Of a DNA stretch of 30,702 nt, positions 21,687 through 30,702 are shown piece after piece (positions within the stretch are counted from its first letter, which is position 1; the number at the start of each line of letters is the position of its first letter). Below the pieces are notes generated by a model. It ran no database searches. It was not told the origin of the DNA and worked only from the letters and a program-made list of their open reading frames with translations. The position numbers were made by a program, and so were the translations under genes. This DNA comes from Flavobacteriales bacterium (GTDB lineage: Bacteria; Bacteroidota; Bacteroidia; Flavobacteriales_F; PHOS-HE28), in contig JALOLX010000002.1 of assembly GCA_025455765.1 (NCBI GenBank), positions 1 through 30,702 on the forward strand, given 5' to 3'.

Positions 21687-22574
21687 ATGCAACTCGTCAT
21701 CAACGGCCTCAGCAAGACCTACGGCAACGGCGTGAAAGCGCTGGACAACGTGAGCCTCACCATCCCCACCGGCATGTTCGGACTACTGGGGCCCAACGGC
21801 GCCGGCAAAAGTTCGCTCATGCGCATCCTGGCCACGTTGCAGGAGGCCGATGCGGGCACGATCATGCTCGGCGATCTGGATGTGCTCAACCAGAAACATG
21901 AGGTGCGCAAGGTGCTCGGCTACCTGCCGCAGGAGTTCGGTGTGTACCCCAAGGTGAGCGCCTACCAGATGCTCGACCACATCGCACTGCTGAAAGGAGT
22001 GATCGCCAATGGCGAACGCAAACAACTGGTGGAGGCCCTGCTGCAAAAGGTGAACCTCTGGGACCATCGCAACCGTCGCATCGCAGGCTTCAGCGGTGGC
22101 ATGAAACAACGCTTCGGCATCGCCCAGGCGCTCATCGGCGACCCCAAGCTCATCATCGTGGATGAACCCACCGCAGGCCTCGACCCCGGCGAGCGCAACC
22201 GCTTCTATAACCTGCTCACGGAGATCGGCGAGAACGTGGTGGTGATCCTCAGCACCCACATCGTGCAGGATGTGCAGGAGCTGTGCAACAACATGGCCAT
22301 CATCAACAAGGGCCAGCTGCTCTTCGCAGGTTCACCCAGCGATGCGCTGCGTGCTGCAGAAGGCCACATCTGGGAGAAGCGGATCAGCAAGAGCGAACTG
22401 GAGCACCACCTCGCAACACACCGGGTCATCAGCAACAAGCTCATCGCAGGCAGCCCGGTGATCCACGTCTTCAACAGCACCCGGCCCGCCGATGACTTCG
22501 TACCGGTGGAACCCAACCTTGAGGATGTGTTCTTCAGCCACATCAACGGCACCCTCAACACCACCGCAGCATGA
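21687..22574 (+). CDS. ABC transporter ATP-binding protein
   Basis: 295 residues from ATG 21687 (MQLVINGLSKTYGNGVKAL). It has Walker A LLGPNGAGKSSLM, Q-loop YLPQEFGVYP, signature FSGGMKQRFGIAQAL, Walker B LIIVDEPTAGLD and H-loop LSTHIV. The C-terminal extension after the nucleotide-binding domain (about 215-295) is of the kind seen in ATPases of ABC-2 exporters. The stop overlaps the ATG of the large permease-peptidase gene as ATGA (22571-22574), so the two proteins are almost certainly partners in one complex at the inner membrane: a homodimer of this ATPase would drive the two fused ABC-2 halves. The transported substrate is not indicated. Confidence 0.94.
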   Translation: MQLVINGLSKTYGNGVKALDNVSLTIPTGMFGLLGPNGAGKSSLMRILATLQEADAGTIMLGDLDVLNQKHEVRKVLGYLPQEFGVYPKVSAYQMLDHIALLKGVIANGERKQLVEALLQKVNLWDHRNRRIAGFSGGMKQRFGIAQALIGDPKLIIVDEPTAGLDPGERNRFYNLLTEIGENVVVILSTHIVQDVQELCNNMAIINKGQLLFAGSPSDALRAAEGHIWEKRISKSELEHHLATHRVISNKLIAGSPVIHVFNSTRPADDFVPVEPNLEDVFFSHINGTLNTTAA

Positions 22575-25500
22575 CCTGGCGGCTCTTCCTCCTCGAAGTG
22601 CGCCATTGGCTCCGTCAGCCCATGGTGTACATCTTCCTGCTCCTCTTCGCCCTGATCGGCTTCGGTCTGGTGACGTGGGATAAGCTGGTGGTGGGTGGGC
22701 AGCTGGCCAACGTGCAGTTGAACGCCCCTTACATGGTGTTCCAGTACTACGCCGTCATGGGGTTCCTGGGGCTGCTGATGGTGACCGCCTTCGTCAACGC
22801 CAGCGCCATCCGTGACTTCGCGAACAACACCCAGCAGATCATGTTCAGCACACCGCTGAAGAAAAGCCACTACCTGCTGAGCCGCTTCCTGGGCAGCACC
22901 TTCGTGGCGTCGCTTCCGCTGCTGGGCATCTCGCTGGGTATGCTGCTGGGCAGCGCCATGCCCTGGGTGGATCCCGAACGGCTGGGTCCGAACGATCTGA
23001 TGGCCCATGCGCAGGCCTACCTCTACCTCAGCCTGCCCAATATCCTGTTCTCCTCGGCCATCATCTTCTCGGTGGCCGTTCTGATGCGCAGTACGGCGGC
23101 AGCCTTCATCACGGCCGTTGTGATCATGGTGGGCAATGGTGTGGCCGACACCTTCATGGGCGAGATGGAGAACCAGACCCTCGCCGCATTGCTCGACCCC
23201 TTCGCCGGCATCGCGTTCGAACTGGTATCGCGCTACTGGACGGTGGACGACAAGAACACCCTGCTGCTGCCCATGAACGGCGTGTTCCTGTGGAACCGCA
23301 TCCTCTGGCTGGCCATCGCGGCTGGCATCTTCGGGCTGGGCTACTGGCGCTTCAGCTTCAGTGAGCGCAACAAGGTGGGCAAGCTTCCGCCGGCCACTTC
23401 GGAAGTGGAAGCGCTCCGCGCCGCCGCCGCTCCACTTCCCAAGGTGTCGCGCCAGCATGGCACCAGCGCGCGTTTCCGGCAATGGCGTCGCATCGTGTGG
23501 AACGACTTCACAGGCATGCTCCGTGGAACGGCCTTCCTGCTGGTCACGGGCATCGGCCTGCTCAACATGTTCTTGAGCCTGGCCTTCTCCACCTCGCTGT
23601 ACGAGAACACCATCCACCCGGTGACCTACCGCGTGAACGACATCACCGAGGGCACGTTCTCGCTCTTCCTCCTGATCCTGGTGACCTTCTACAGCGGTCT
23701 GCTCGTGTGGAAGGAACGGGAGCCCAAGCTGGATGAAGTACACGATGCCACGCCCATCCCATTGGGACTCTCACTGTTCGGCAAGTACACGGCCCTGGTA
23801 CTGCTCCTCGCTGTGGTGCTCAGCATTTCGGCGTTCGGAGGAATGATCTACCAGCTCACCCAAGGCTACACACGGCTTGAGCTCAACGTCTACCTCGGCA
23901 ATTACGTCCTACCGAACCTCGTCGGCTTGTCCATCATGTCCGCGCTCGCCTTCGCCATCCATGTGCTGGTGAACAACAAGTACGTGGGCTACGCCGTGTT
24001 CATTGTGTTCCTGGTGGGCAATGGCATCCTGCTCAATGCGTTGGACATCACCACGCGGCTGGCCAGCTTCAACAGCGCCCCCAGCGACCCCTATTCGGAC
24101 ATGAACGCCTATGGCACGTCGCTGCGGGCCTGGGCCTGGTTCAAGGCGTATTGGGGCGCCTTCGCTGCAGTGTTGATGAGCGTTGCGCTCCTCTTCTGGA
24201 TCCGTGGGCGGGAGACCGAACGGGCCTGGCGCCTGCGGCTTGCGGGCCAACGGCTGCGCACCACCCGTTGGTTGCTCTTGCCCGCACTGGCCGCGTGGAT
24301 CGGTCTTGGTGCCTGGAACTACTACAACACCAAGGTGCTCAACAAAATGGTCGGCGAGGACCAGTTGGAGGAGGACCGCGTGTACTACGAACGGACCTAC
24401 AAGAAGTACGAAGGCATCCCCCAGCCCCACTATACCGACATCCGCTTCACCATCGACCTGGTCCCTGCTGAACGCTCGCTGCACAGTGTGGCGGAGGTCA
24501 CTGTGCGCAACAAGTCGCGCGTACCGATCGATTCCCTCCACCTGAACCTGGGCGGCGGCGGGATCGAGCAGGAGGTGAGCATCCCCGGTGCCCAGCTGGT
24601 GGTGAACGACGAACGGGTGGACTACCGCATCTACAAGCTGGACAAGGCCCTGCAGCCGGGAGAGGAACTGCGCTTCACCGTTACCGCAAGCCACACGGAA
24701 CGCGGGTTCGAGAACAACGTGACCGCCATGCAGTTGAACCACAACGGCACCTTCTTCAACAACATGGACCTCATCCCGCTGATCGGATATACGGCCGACG
24801 GCGAATTGCAGGACAAGAACGACCGCAAGGACCATGACCTGCCGCCCAAGGAGCGCATGCCACGCCTCACCAGCGACAGCCTCGCGCGGATGCAGCAGTA
24901 CTTGATGCCCAACAGTGACTGGGTGAACGTGAGCACCATCATCAGCACCACTCCCGATCAGATCGCCATCGCGCCAGGAAGCCTCAAGCGCGAATGGACC
25001 GAGAACGGCAAGCGCTACTTCGAGTACGTGGTGGACCATCCCAGCATGAACTTCTACTCCTTCATGAGCGCCCGCTATGAAGTACACCGGGAGAAGTTCG
25101 ACGGAGTTGACGTGGAGGTGTACTACCATCCCGACCATGCTGAGAACGTGCCGCGCATGGCACAGAGCATCAAACGTTCGCTCGCCTACTACGGCACACA
25201 CTTCGGTCCCTATCGGCACAAGCAGGCGCGCATCATCGAGTTCCCCCGCTACCAGAGCTTCGCTCAGGCCTTCCCCGGCACCATGCCGTACAGCGAAGCC
25301 ATCGGCTTCATCGCTGACCTGAGCGACACCACCGACATCGATATGGTGTTCTACGTGGTGGCGCACGAGATGGGGCACCAGTGGTGGGCGCACCAGGTGA
25401 TGGGCGCCGACATGCAGGGCAGCACGCTCCTGAGCGAGACCATGTCACAATACAGCGCGCTGATGGTGATGGAGGAGGAGTACGGCCGCGCACAGATGCG

Positions 25501-26164
25501 GAAGTTCCTCAAGCTGGAGAGCGATCGCTACCAAAGTGCACGCGGAACCGAAGAGCTGAAGGAAGTACCGCTGCTCGAAGTGGAGAACCAGGGCTACGTC
25601 CATTATAACAAGGGTAGCGTGGTGCTTTACTGCCTGCGCGACTTCGTGGGCGAGGATAAGCTGAACCATGCCTTCCGTAACCTGGTGGACACCTTCGCCT
25701 ACGCCGAACCACCCTACCCCACCGCCCTCGACATGTACCGCGAACTGGAACAGGTGGTGCCGGACAGCTTGGAGTACCTGCTCATCGATGGGTTCAAGAA
25801 GATCACGCTCTACAACAACCGTGTGGATAAGGCCACGGCCCGCATGCTACCGGACAGTACGTACGAGGTGACCGTGGAGATCTTCGGCGAGAAGAATTAC
25901 GCGGACTCGCTCGGTCGCGAGACCCCTGCAACGATGAACGATTGGATGGACGTCAGCATCCTCCGCTACCCCAAGTTGGGAATGAAGGCGGACAAGTCGC
26001 TGAACGACGTACCACTGGTGCAACAGCGCATGCGACTTCGTTCCGGAGTGAACACGCTCACCTTCGTGGTACCGGAGAAGCCCATGCAGGCCGTGGTCGA
26101 TCGGGACAATCTGTTCTTCGACCGTGTGATGCAGGACAATATGAAGACGGTGGAGGTGCCCTGA
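22571..26164 (+). CDS. ABC-2 permease / M1-family peptidase fusion protein, copy 1
   Basis: 1197 residues. Two ABC-2 permease halves (about 1-270 and 310-560, roughly six helices each; e.g. VTAFVNASAIRDFANNTQQI in half 1, LVTFYSGLLVWKERE in half 2) and one more helix (about 575-595, LLLPALAAWIGLGAW) lead to a C-terminal M1-like zinc peptidase placed outside the cytoplasm by this topology. Zinc site: H932-E933-x2-H936 in VVAHEMGHQWW with Glu956 (LLSETMSQY); YNKGSVVLY supplies the tyrosine region of M1 enzymes. The exopeptidase motif GxMEN is replaced by GTMPYSE (Gly903), and the third zinc ligand is 20 rather than 19 residues after the second histidine. Known as a bacteroidotal family; function undetermined. 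Translationally coupled to the ATPase. Confidence 0.9.
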   Translation: MTWRLFLLEVRHWLRQPMVYIFLLLFALIGFGLVTWDKLVVGGQLANVQLNAPYMVFQYYAVMGFLGLLMVTAFVNASAIRDFANNTQQIMFSTPLKKSHYLLSRFLGSTFVASLPLLGISLGMLLGSAMPWVDPERLGPNDLMAHAQAYLYLSLPNILFSSAIIFSVAVLMRSTAAAFITAVVIMVGNGVADTFMGEMENQTLAALLDPFAGIAFELVSRYWTVDDKNTLLLPMNGVFLWNRILWLAIAAGIFGLGYWRFSFSERNKVGKLPPATSEVEALRAAAAPLPKVSRQHGTSARFRQWRRIVWNDFTGMLRGTAFLLVTGIGLLNMFLSLAFSTSLYENTIHPVTYRVNDITEGTFSLFLLILVTFYSGLLVWKEREPKLDEVHDATPIPLGLSLFGKYTALVLLLAVVLSISAFGGMIYQLTQGYTRLELNVYLGNYVLPNLVGLSIMSALAFAIHVLVNNKYVGYAVFIVFLVGNGILLNALDITTRLASFNSAPSDPYSDMNAYGTSLRAWAWFKAYWGAFAAVLMSVALLFWIRGRETERAWRLRLAGQRLRTTRWLLLPALAAWIGLGAWNYYNTKVLNKMVGEDQLEEDRVYYERTYKKYEGIPQPHYTDIRFTIDLVPAERSLHSVAEVTVRNKSRVPIDSLHLNLGGGGIEQEVSIPGAQLVVNDERVDYRIYKLDKALQPGEELRFTVTASHTERGFENNVTAMQLNHNGTFFNNMDLIPLIGYTADGELQDKNDRKDHDLPPKERMPRLTSDSLARMQQYLMPNSDWVNVSTIISTTPDQIAIAPGSLKREWTENGKRYFEYVVDHPSMNFYSFMSARYEVHREKFDGVDVEVYYHPDHAENVPRMAQSIKRSLAYYGTHFGPYRHKQARIIEFPRYQSFAQAFPGTMPYSEAIGFIADLSDTTDIDMVFYVVAHEMGHQWWAHQVMGADMQGSTLLSETMSQYSALMVMEEEYGRAQMRKFLKLESDRYQSARGTEELKEVPLLEVENQGYVHYNKGSVVLYCLRDFVGEDKLNHAFRNLVDTFAYAEPPYPTALDMYRELEQVVPDSLEYLLIDGFKKITLYNNRVDKATARMLPDSTYEVTVEIFGEKNYADSLGRETPATMNDWMDVSILRYPKLGMKADKSLNDVPLVQQRMRLRSGVNTLTFVVPEKPMQAVVDRDNLFFDRVMQDNMKTVEVP

Positions 26165-26272
26165 ACCTTGCTCAAGGATCTCCGCTGACGGAGGTGACCT
26201 TCTTGCACCCCGAAGAAGGAACGTTACATCAGGAGAAGAGCAGCATTCCATCCTGACACATCGCTTGGCAGA
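26165..26272 (+). other. Gap between the two permease-peptidase genes
   Basis: The 108 bases contain a 5-bp hairpin CTCCG-CTGA-CGGAG (26180-26193) without a T-run and no clear TANNTTTG element. Read-through from the upstream gene into the second copy is plausible. Confidence 0.4.
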
Positions 26273-29200
26273 ATGACGCGACGCATCATCCTCTTTGAGC
26301 TCAGATTCTGGATGCGTCAGCCTCAACTTTGGCTGTTCAGTGGGATGGCTTTCGCATTCGCCTGTGCGTTGGCGGTGTTCGAAGGTGGCGGTGAAGGCAG
26401 TGCCGGAATGGTCCACGTCAATTCACCTTCACACGTCTACGACCTCTACGCCAACCTGTCGTTCCTGTGGCTGCCGATGGTCACAGCCTTCGTGAACGCC
26501 ACGGCGATCCGCGACTTTGCGCAGCGTACATCGGACATCGTGTTCAGCACCGTGGTCACCAAACGGCAATATGTGCTGGGGCGTTCCATGGGGAGCACAC
26601 TCGTAGCCCTCACCCCAACACTCGGCATCTCAGCCGGGCTGATCCTAGGTAGTTGGATCCCATATGGCGATCCCATCCGCTTCGGTGCGAACGATCTGCT
26701 CGTCCATGCACAAGCCTTCCTTTGGTTCGCTGTCACCAGCATCTTCTTTCAAAGTGCTGTGATGTTCGCAGTTGCTACCGTCGTGCGCTCGGCGGCAGCT
26801 GCCTTCGTCACATCCATCGTCCTCGTCGTGCTTAATGTGATCGCAACCGCCTACTCCACCGAGATGGAGAATGGTCTGCTTGCGGCCTTGTTGGATCCGT
26901 TCGCCAACCAAGCCTTGAACGAAGTGACCCGCTATTGGAGCGTGGATGAGCGGAATAGTGCTCTTCTCCCCGTGTTCGGTCCGCTCACCTATAACCGCCT
27001 GCTATGGCTGCTAATTGGAACAGGGATCTTTCTTGTGGCATATCTCCGCTTCTCGTTCACAGAACGCCGTCAGAACAGTCCCAACACCCTCAGAGAACTC
27101 CCGACACACATCGGAGCTGACACGGTGATCCCAGGGGTCATCCTCCGTCATGATCGGTCCTCCGATCGGCACCGCTTCATTGCCGTGCTGGCCTCAGACC
27201 TACGCAGCTTGTTCACCACGCCGGTATTCTGGATCATCACCGGCCTTGGTCTCTTGATGACCGCGATCACCTTGAGCGAGGTCACGTCAGCCTTCGGCAA
27301 CCACAGCTGGCCAGTGACCTACCACGTCGCCGAAATGCTGCGCGGCATGTCCATGCTCTTTATCATGGTGCTCATCACGTTCTATAGCGGTGAGCTGCTC
27401 TGGCGTGACCGTGATGCTGGCTTGGAGGGGATCATGAACGCACTTCCTGTCCGCACCGCCCTCCCACTGTTGGCCAAGCTCAGCACGCTCATCATCGTCG
27501 GAACGTTCGTTCTCACTCTGATGGCCCTGATCGGCGTGGTCGCCCAACTCATCCAAGGCTACACGGCCATCCAGCCAATGACCTACTTCATGGGCTTCAT
27601 CCTGCCCGGTGTGGTCGCATTCGCGTTCTGGTCCATGGTCGCCATGACCATCCAAACACTTGTTCACAACAAGTATGTAGGCTTCGGCCTGTTCGTCGTG
27701 CTCTTCGCGGTGAATACGCTCGTCTGGCGCTACCTGAAGGTGGAGTCCAACTTGGTGGTGTTCTTCGGGGGACCGCGCCTCCTCTTCTCGGATATGAACG
27801 GCTTCGGGCCTTTCCTGTTGCCATGGACGTTCTTCCGGGCATACTGGCTCGCCTTTGCAGTGTGCCTGCTCTTCATCGCATCGCTCTTCGTGGTGCGCGG
27901 TGGTGAGACCAACTTGGGTTGGCGCTGGCGCATCGCGGGGATCCGATGGAAGCGATCCTGGCGAACAGGAGCTCTGACTTTCAGCGCCTGGGTCGTGTTG
28001 CTGCTCATCGGCTTCTACAACACCCGCATCCTGAACCGACCGGTCACAGAACAGGATAAAGAGGCGCTACAAGTGGCCTATGAGCAGACCTATCAACGCT
28101 ACAGGAATACGGCGCTTCCGCACTTCACTGCCGTGGATATCACTGTGGAACTGGAGCCATACGCACGCAGCATCCGATACACTGCGGAGATGATACTTAC
28201 CAACAAGGGAGAGGCTCCGGTGGATACGTTGTGGTTCAGCCTGCCCGACCACATGGACATGACCTTCGAGGTGCCGAACGCCCGCTTGTTACTGAACGAT
28301 AGCACCCGTTTCCAGCGGATGTACCGTTTGCATCGCTCCCTTGCCACCGGCGACTCCATGAGGGTCGTGGTCACCGGCCAATGGGCACCCAAAGGCCTTA
28401 CGAACGACGTGGAATTCCTGTCATTGGTGGAGAACGGGACCTTCTTGAACACCATGGACCTGTTGCCCATGATCGGCTACCAGGACCAAGTTGAACTGTC
28501 CGACCCGGGTGAACGTCGCAAGGTCGGTCTACCGGTGCGACCGCGCACTGCACCGTTGAGCGATGACCCGCGTTATCGAGCTACGAACGAGACCATGGAT
28601 CATGCCGATCGCATCCGATTCGCGTGTACCATCGGTACAGCACCGGATCAGACCGGCATCGCGCCTGGCACCTTAAAGAAGGAATGGATGGCGGATGGAA
28701 AGCGCTGGTTCCGTTACGAATGCGAAGCGCCCATCTTCAATTTCTGGGCGGTGCTGAGCGCACGCTATCATGTGACTCGTGAGCAAGCTGGCGATGTCAC
28801 GTTGGAAGTGTATCACCATCCCGACCACGGCACGAACGTTCAGCGCATGTTGAAGGCGATGCGCGATGCATTGACCTATGCCTCCGCAGAGTTCGGCCCA
28901 TACCCGCATAGCGTGGCACGGATCATCGAGTTCCCGCGCTACCGGCGCTTCGCGCAATCCTTCCCCGGCACCATGCCATACAGTGAGGCCATCGGCTTCA
29001 TCACGGACCTGCGTGATACCAACCGGATCGACATGGTCTATTATGTGGTGGCGCACGAAGTGGCCCATCAATGGTGGGGGCATCAGGTGCTCGGGCCGCG
29101 CATGCAGGGGTCGTCCATGCTTGTCGAAAGCATGGCGCAGTATACTGCACTAATGGTCCTTGAGAAGGAGTACGGACGCGCTGCAATGAGAAAATTCCTC

Positions 29201-29818
29201 GCCTACGAACAGGACAACTACCTACGCGGAAGGGGGCAGGAAGGGACAGGCGAACTGCCGTTGATGCGTGTAGAAGACCAACAATACATCCACTACAACA
29301 AGGGTAGCGTGGTGATGTATGGCCTGCGCGACATGCTCGGTGAAGAACGCGTCAATTCTGCTTACCGCTCGTTCGTGGATTCGTTCGCCTTCAAAGGGGC
29401 ACCTTATCCCACCACGCTTGACCTCTTCCGAATGATGGAACACGTGACGCCTGACAGTCTGCGCTACGTATTGGAAGATGGGTTGAAGTACATCACCTTC
29501 TACCGGAACGCCATATCCTCAGCGTCCACCGCGCGGGGCCTGGATGGCTCGTGGACCGTATCTATGACCATTGACTGCGCAAAACTTCATTCCGCCCCCT
29601 CTGGGAAGGAACTCGAGGTGCCGATGAAGGACTGGATGGATGTAGCGGTGGTGCTGGAGGATGGCACTGAACGCAACCAAAGGATGAGGCTTCATACCGG
29701 TTCGAACGCCATCCGACTTGTCGTATCACAGAGACCGAAGGCCGTGGTGATCGATCCTGACCACCTGTTCTTCGACCGTGTGATGCAGGACAATATGAAG
29801 ATGGTGGAGGTGCGTTAG
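26273..29818 (+). CDS. ABC-2 permease / M1-family peptidase fusion protein, copy 2
   Basis: 1181 residues, colinear with copy 1 over its full length: paired ABC-2 halves (VTAFVNATAIRDFAQRTSDI, LITFYSGELLWRDRD), a last helix (SAWVVLLLIGFYNTRILN) and a C-terminal zinc peptidase with H928-E929-x2-H932 in VVAHEVAHQWWGHQV and Glu952 (MLVESMAQY). It also has GTMPYSEAIGF (Gly899) in place of GxMEN and YNKGSVVMY. All putative catalytic residues are retained, so both copies should be active. It has no ATPase of its own and probably uses the one at 21687, either in a separate transporter or as a heteromer. By eye its third codon positions are less G/C-biased than copy 1. The last 50 bases are almost identical between copies although the rest has diverged. 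Stop lies 5 bases from the convergent neighbour. Confidence 0.9.
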   Translation: MTRRIILFELRFWMRQPQLWLFSGMAFAFACALAVFEGGGEGSAGMVHVNSPSHVYDLYANLSFLWLPMVTAFVNATAIRDFAQRTSDIVFSTVVTKRQYVLGRSMGSTLVALTPTLGISAGLILGSWIPYGDPIRFGANDLLVHAQAFLWFAVTSIFFQSAVMFAVATVVRSAAAAFVTSIVLVVLNVIATAYSTEMENGLLAALLDPFANQALNEVTRYWSVDERNSALLPVFGPLTYNRLLWLLIGTGIFLVAYLRFSFTERRQNSPNTLRELPTHIGADTVIPGVILRHDRSSDRHRFIAVLASDLRSLFTTPVFWIITGLGLLMTAITLSEVTSAFGNHSWPVTYHVAEMLRGMSMLFIMVLITFYSGELLWRDRDAGLEGIMNALPVRTALPLLAKLSTLIIVGTFVLTLMALIGVVAQLIQGYTAIQPMTYFMGFILPGVVAFAFWSMVAMTIQTLVHNKYVGFGLFVVLFAVNTLVWRYLKVESNLVVFFGGPRLLFSDMNGFGPFLLPWTFFRAYWLAFAVCLLFIASLFVVRGGETNLGWRWRIAGIRWKRSWRTGALTFSAWVVLLLIGFYNTRILNRPVTEQDKEALQVAYEQTYQRYRNTALPHFTAVDITVELEPYARSIRYTAEMILTNKGEAPVDTLWFSLPDHMDMTFEVPNARLLLNDSTRFQRMYRLHRSLATGDSMRVVVTGQWAPKGLTNDVEFLSLVENGTFLNTMDLLPMIGYQDQVELSDPGERRKVGLPVRPRTAPLSDDPRYRATNETMDHADRIRFACTIGTAPDQTGIAPGTLKKEWMADGKRWFRYECEAPIFNFWAVLSARYHVTREQAGDVTLEVYHHPDHGTNVQRMLKAMRDALTYASAEFGPYPHSVARIIEFPRYRRFAQSFPGTMPYSEAIGFITDLRDTNRIDMVYYVVAHEVAHQWWGHQVLGPRMQGSSMLVESMAQYTALMVLEKEYGRAAMRKFLAYEQDNYLRGRGQEGTGELPLMRVEDQQYIHYNKGSVVMYGLRDMLGEERVNSAYRSFVDSFAFKGAPYPTTLDLFRMMEHVTPDSLRYVLEDGLKYITFYRNAISSASTARGLDGSWTVSMTIDCAKLHSAPSGKELEVPMKDWMDVAVVLEDGTERNQRMRLHTGSNAIRLVVSQRPKAVVIDPDHLFFDRVMQDNMKMVEVR

Positions 29819-29823
29819 CGCCT

Positions 29824-30702
29824 TCACTCCTTCACCAGCCGATGCCAGGATGTGCGACCGGCCGTATCCTCGATCATGATCACGTACACACCGGGGGAAA
29901 GCCCATCCACCTGCAACATCCGTGGCCCCATCACCGTCACATGGTGAACGCGCCCCTGTGCGTCCAACGCATCCACCGAACGGATCGCTGCTGGAAGTTC
30001 CACGTGCACGATAGCACCAGCCGGTACAGGATAGAGCAAGGCACGGGTTCCAGTGAGTGCATCCACGCCCACGTTCAGCACGACCAACACCGTATCCGTG
30101 CTCCACGTACAGCCGAACGCATCGGTGACCAGCGCGTGATAGGAGCCCGTCCCGGTCGCTACGACGGAAGCACTGTCCGCCCCTTCGACCACCTCACCGT
30201 CTTGGTACCACGCCCAGGATGTACCGGCATTGACCCACAACGAATCACCGTCCACCTGCACCGTATACTCAGGATCGCCGCGCTCCAGCACCTCCACGGT
30301 AACATTACGAACCTGACCACTGGCATCCAGCACTTCCACCGAGTAGGTACCGGCACACAGTCCGACGATCGATGTCGTAGTCGCACCAGTACTCCAGATG
30401 AAGCTGAACGGACCATCGCCGTTCGCGAAGACCTGGGCCTCTCCAGCGCAGGTACCGGGACAGATGGTGGATGCGAACACGCTAGCAGCGAAGGTCGTAT
30501 CGACACCTGCGATCAGCATCGCATCGCCATTGCCCACATCATCAATAGTGGTATTGCCGTAGGTGATCACGCCCCAGTAATACCCACCGAAGTAGACCTG
30601 GTACGGGGCGGTGGCTTGCCGGTGGATGCACAACGGGATATCGCGCTGAAAGCCGCTGGGACGTGAGGCCCACACCACGCCCCCACCGCCATCCAGCTTC
30701 GC
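29824..30702 (-). CDS. T9SS type A secreted protein with SprB-like repeat, 5' end outside window
   Basis: The frame is open from the window edge (AKLDGGGGVVWASRPSG), so the gene starts beyond it; the GTG at 30678 is not a convincing start. About 292 residues are visible. An SprB-type repeat (FSFIWSTGATTTSIVGLCAG, then TYSVEVLDASG) and an Ig-like segment with GSYHALVTDAFGCTWS precede a type A sorting domain (Por_Secre_tail, TIGR04183 type): LLYPVPAGAIVHVEL, ALDAQGRVHHV, LSPGVYVIMIEDTAGR, ending WHRLVKE. Such domains send proteins through the T9SS and are usually replaced by a lipopolysaccharide anchor at the cell surface. The KLDGGGGVVWA phrase suggests SBBP-like propeller repeats upstream. 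Convergent with the permease-peptidase gene, with a 5-base gap and no room for a terminator. Confidence 0.88.
   Translation of the reverse strand, partial: AKLDGGGGVVWASRPSGFQRDIPLCIHRQATAPYQVYFGGYYWGVITYGNTTIDDVGNGDAMLIAGVDTTFAASVFASTICPGTCAGEAQVFANGDGPFSFIWSTGATTTSIVGLCAGTYSVEVLDASGQVRNVTVEVLERGDPEYTVQVDGDSLWVNAGTSWAWYQDGEVVEGADSASVVATGTGSYHALVTDAFGCTWSTDTVLVVLNVGVDALTGTRALLYPVPAGAIVHVELPAAIRSVDALDAQGRVHHVTVMGPRMLQVDGLSPGVYVIMIEDTAGRTSWHRLVKE

Noticed and set aside
21687..29818. Antibiotic or lantibiotic exporter system
   Set aside because: No precursor peptide or modification enzyme is nearby; the permease-peptidase family is widespread in Bacteroidota without such genes.

Overview
The window is a GC-rich stretch of a Bacteroidota genome, most likely from an unclassified GC-rich relative of the Flavobacteriales. 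The evidence is type IX secretion (T9SS) sorting domains of both types, two PorP/SprF outer-membrane proteins, a GldL-like mini-protein, ORF6N proteins, the bacteroidotal -7 promoter motif TANNTTTG in several gaps, and an arginine decarboxylase next to a deoxyhypusine-synthase-like enzyme. No rRNA, tRNA, CRISPR array or insertion sequence was seen.

Positions 1-10770 (+) hold a surface-protein locus built as two similar modules: a secreted adhesin-like protein with a type B C-terminal sorting domain, then a PorP/SprF protein whose ATG overlaps the preceding stop, then a PD40-propeller OmpA-type envelope protein. The second adhesin (4036) has a broken sorting domain: about 20 residues are missing and the last 35 residues lie in another frame. 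Positions 10776-16542 (+) carry housekeeping genes: aspartyl dipeptidase pepE, corA, then a polyamine cluster (arginine decarboxylase, a deoxyhypusine-synthase homologue, a small protein with a strongly acidic tail) closed by a strong hairpin, followed by a COG3565-type VOC protein and the GldL-like mini-protein.

Positions 16550-19725 (-) hold a YwqK/MORN-type lipid-surface or secreted protein under its own promoter, and a probable four-gene operon of three tandem ORF6N paralogues plus an XRE/S24 (LexA/CI-like) regulator, driven by an almost perfect TTG-N19-TATCTTTG promoter. Each ORF6N gene contains a DNA inverted repeat at the same codon position, with different arm sequences, which is the most unusual signal here. 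Positions 19800-21686 contain a palindrome cluster, dinB (DNA polymerase IV) and a family of CTGATC-rich repeats flanking it.

Positions 21687-29818 (+) encode an ABC ATPase and two large paralogous proteins that each fuse two ABC-2 permease halves to an M1-type zinc peptidase domain. A convergent T9SS type A secreted protein, cut by the window edge, ends the region (29824-30702, -).
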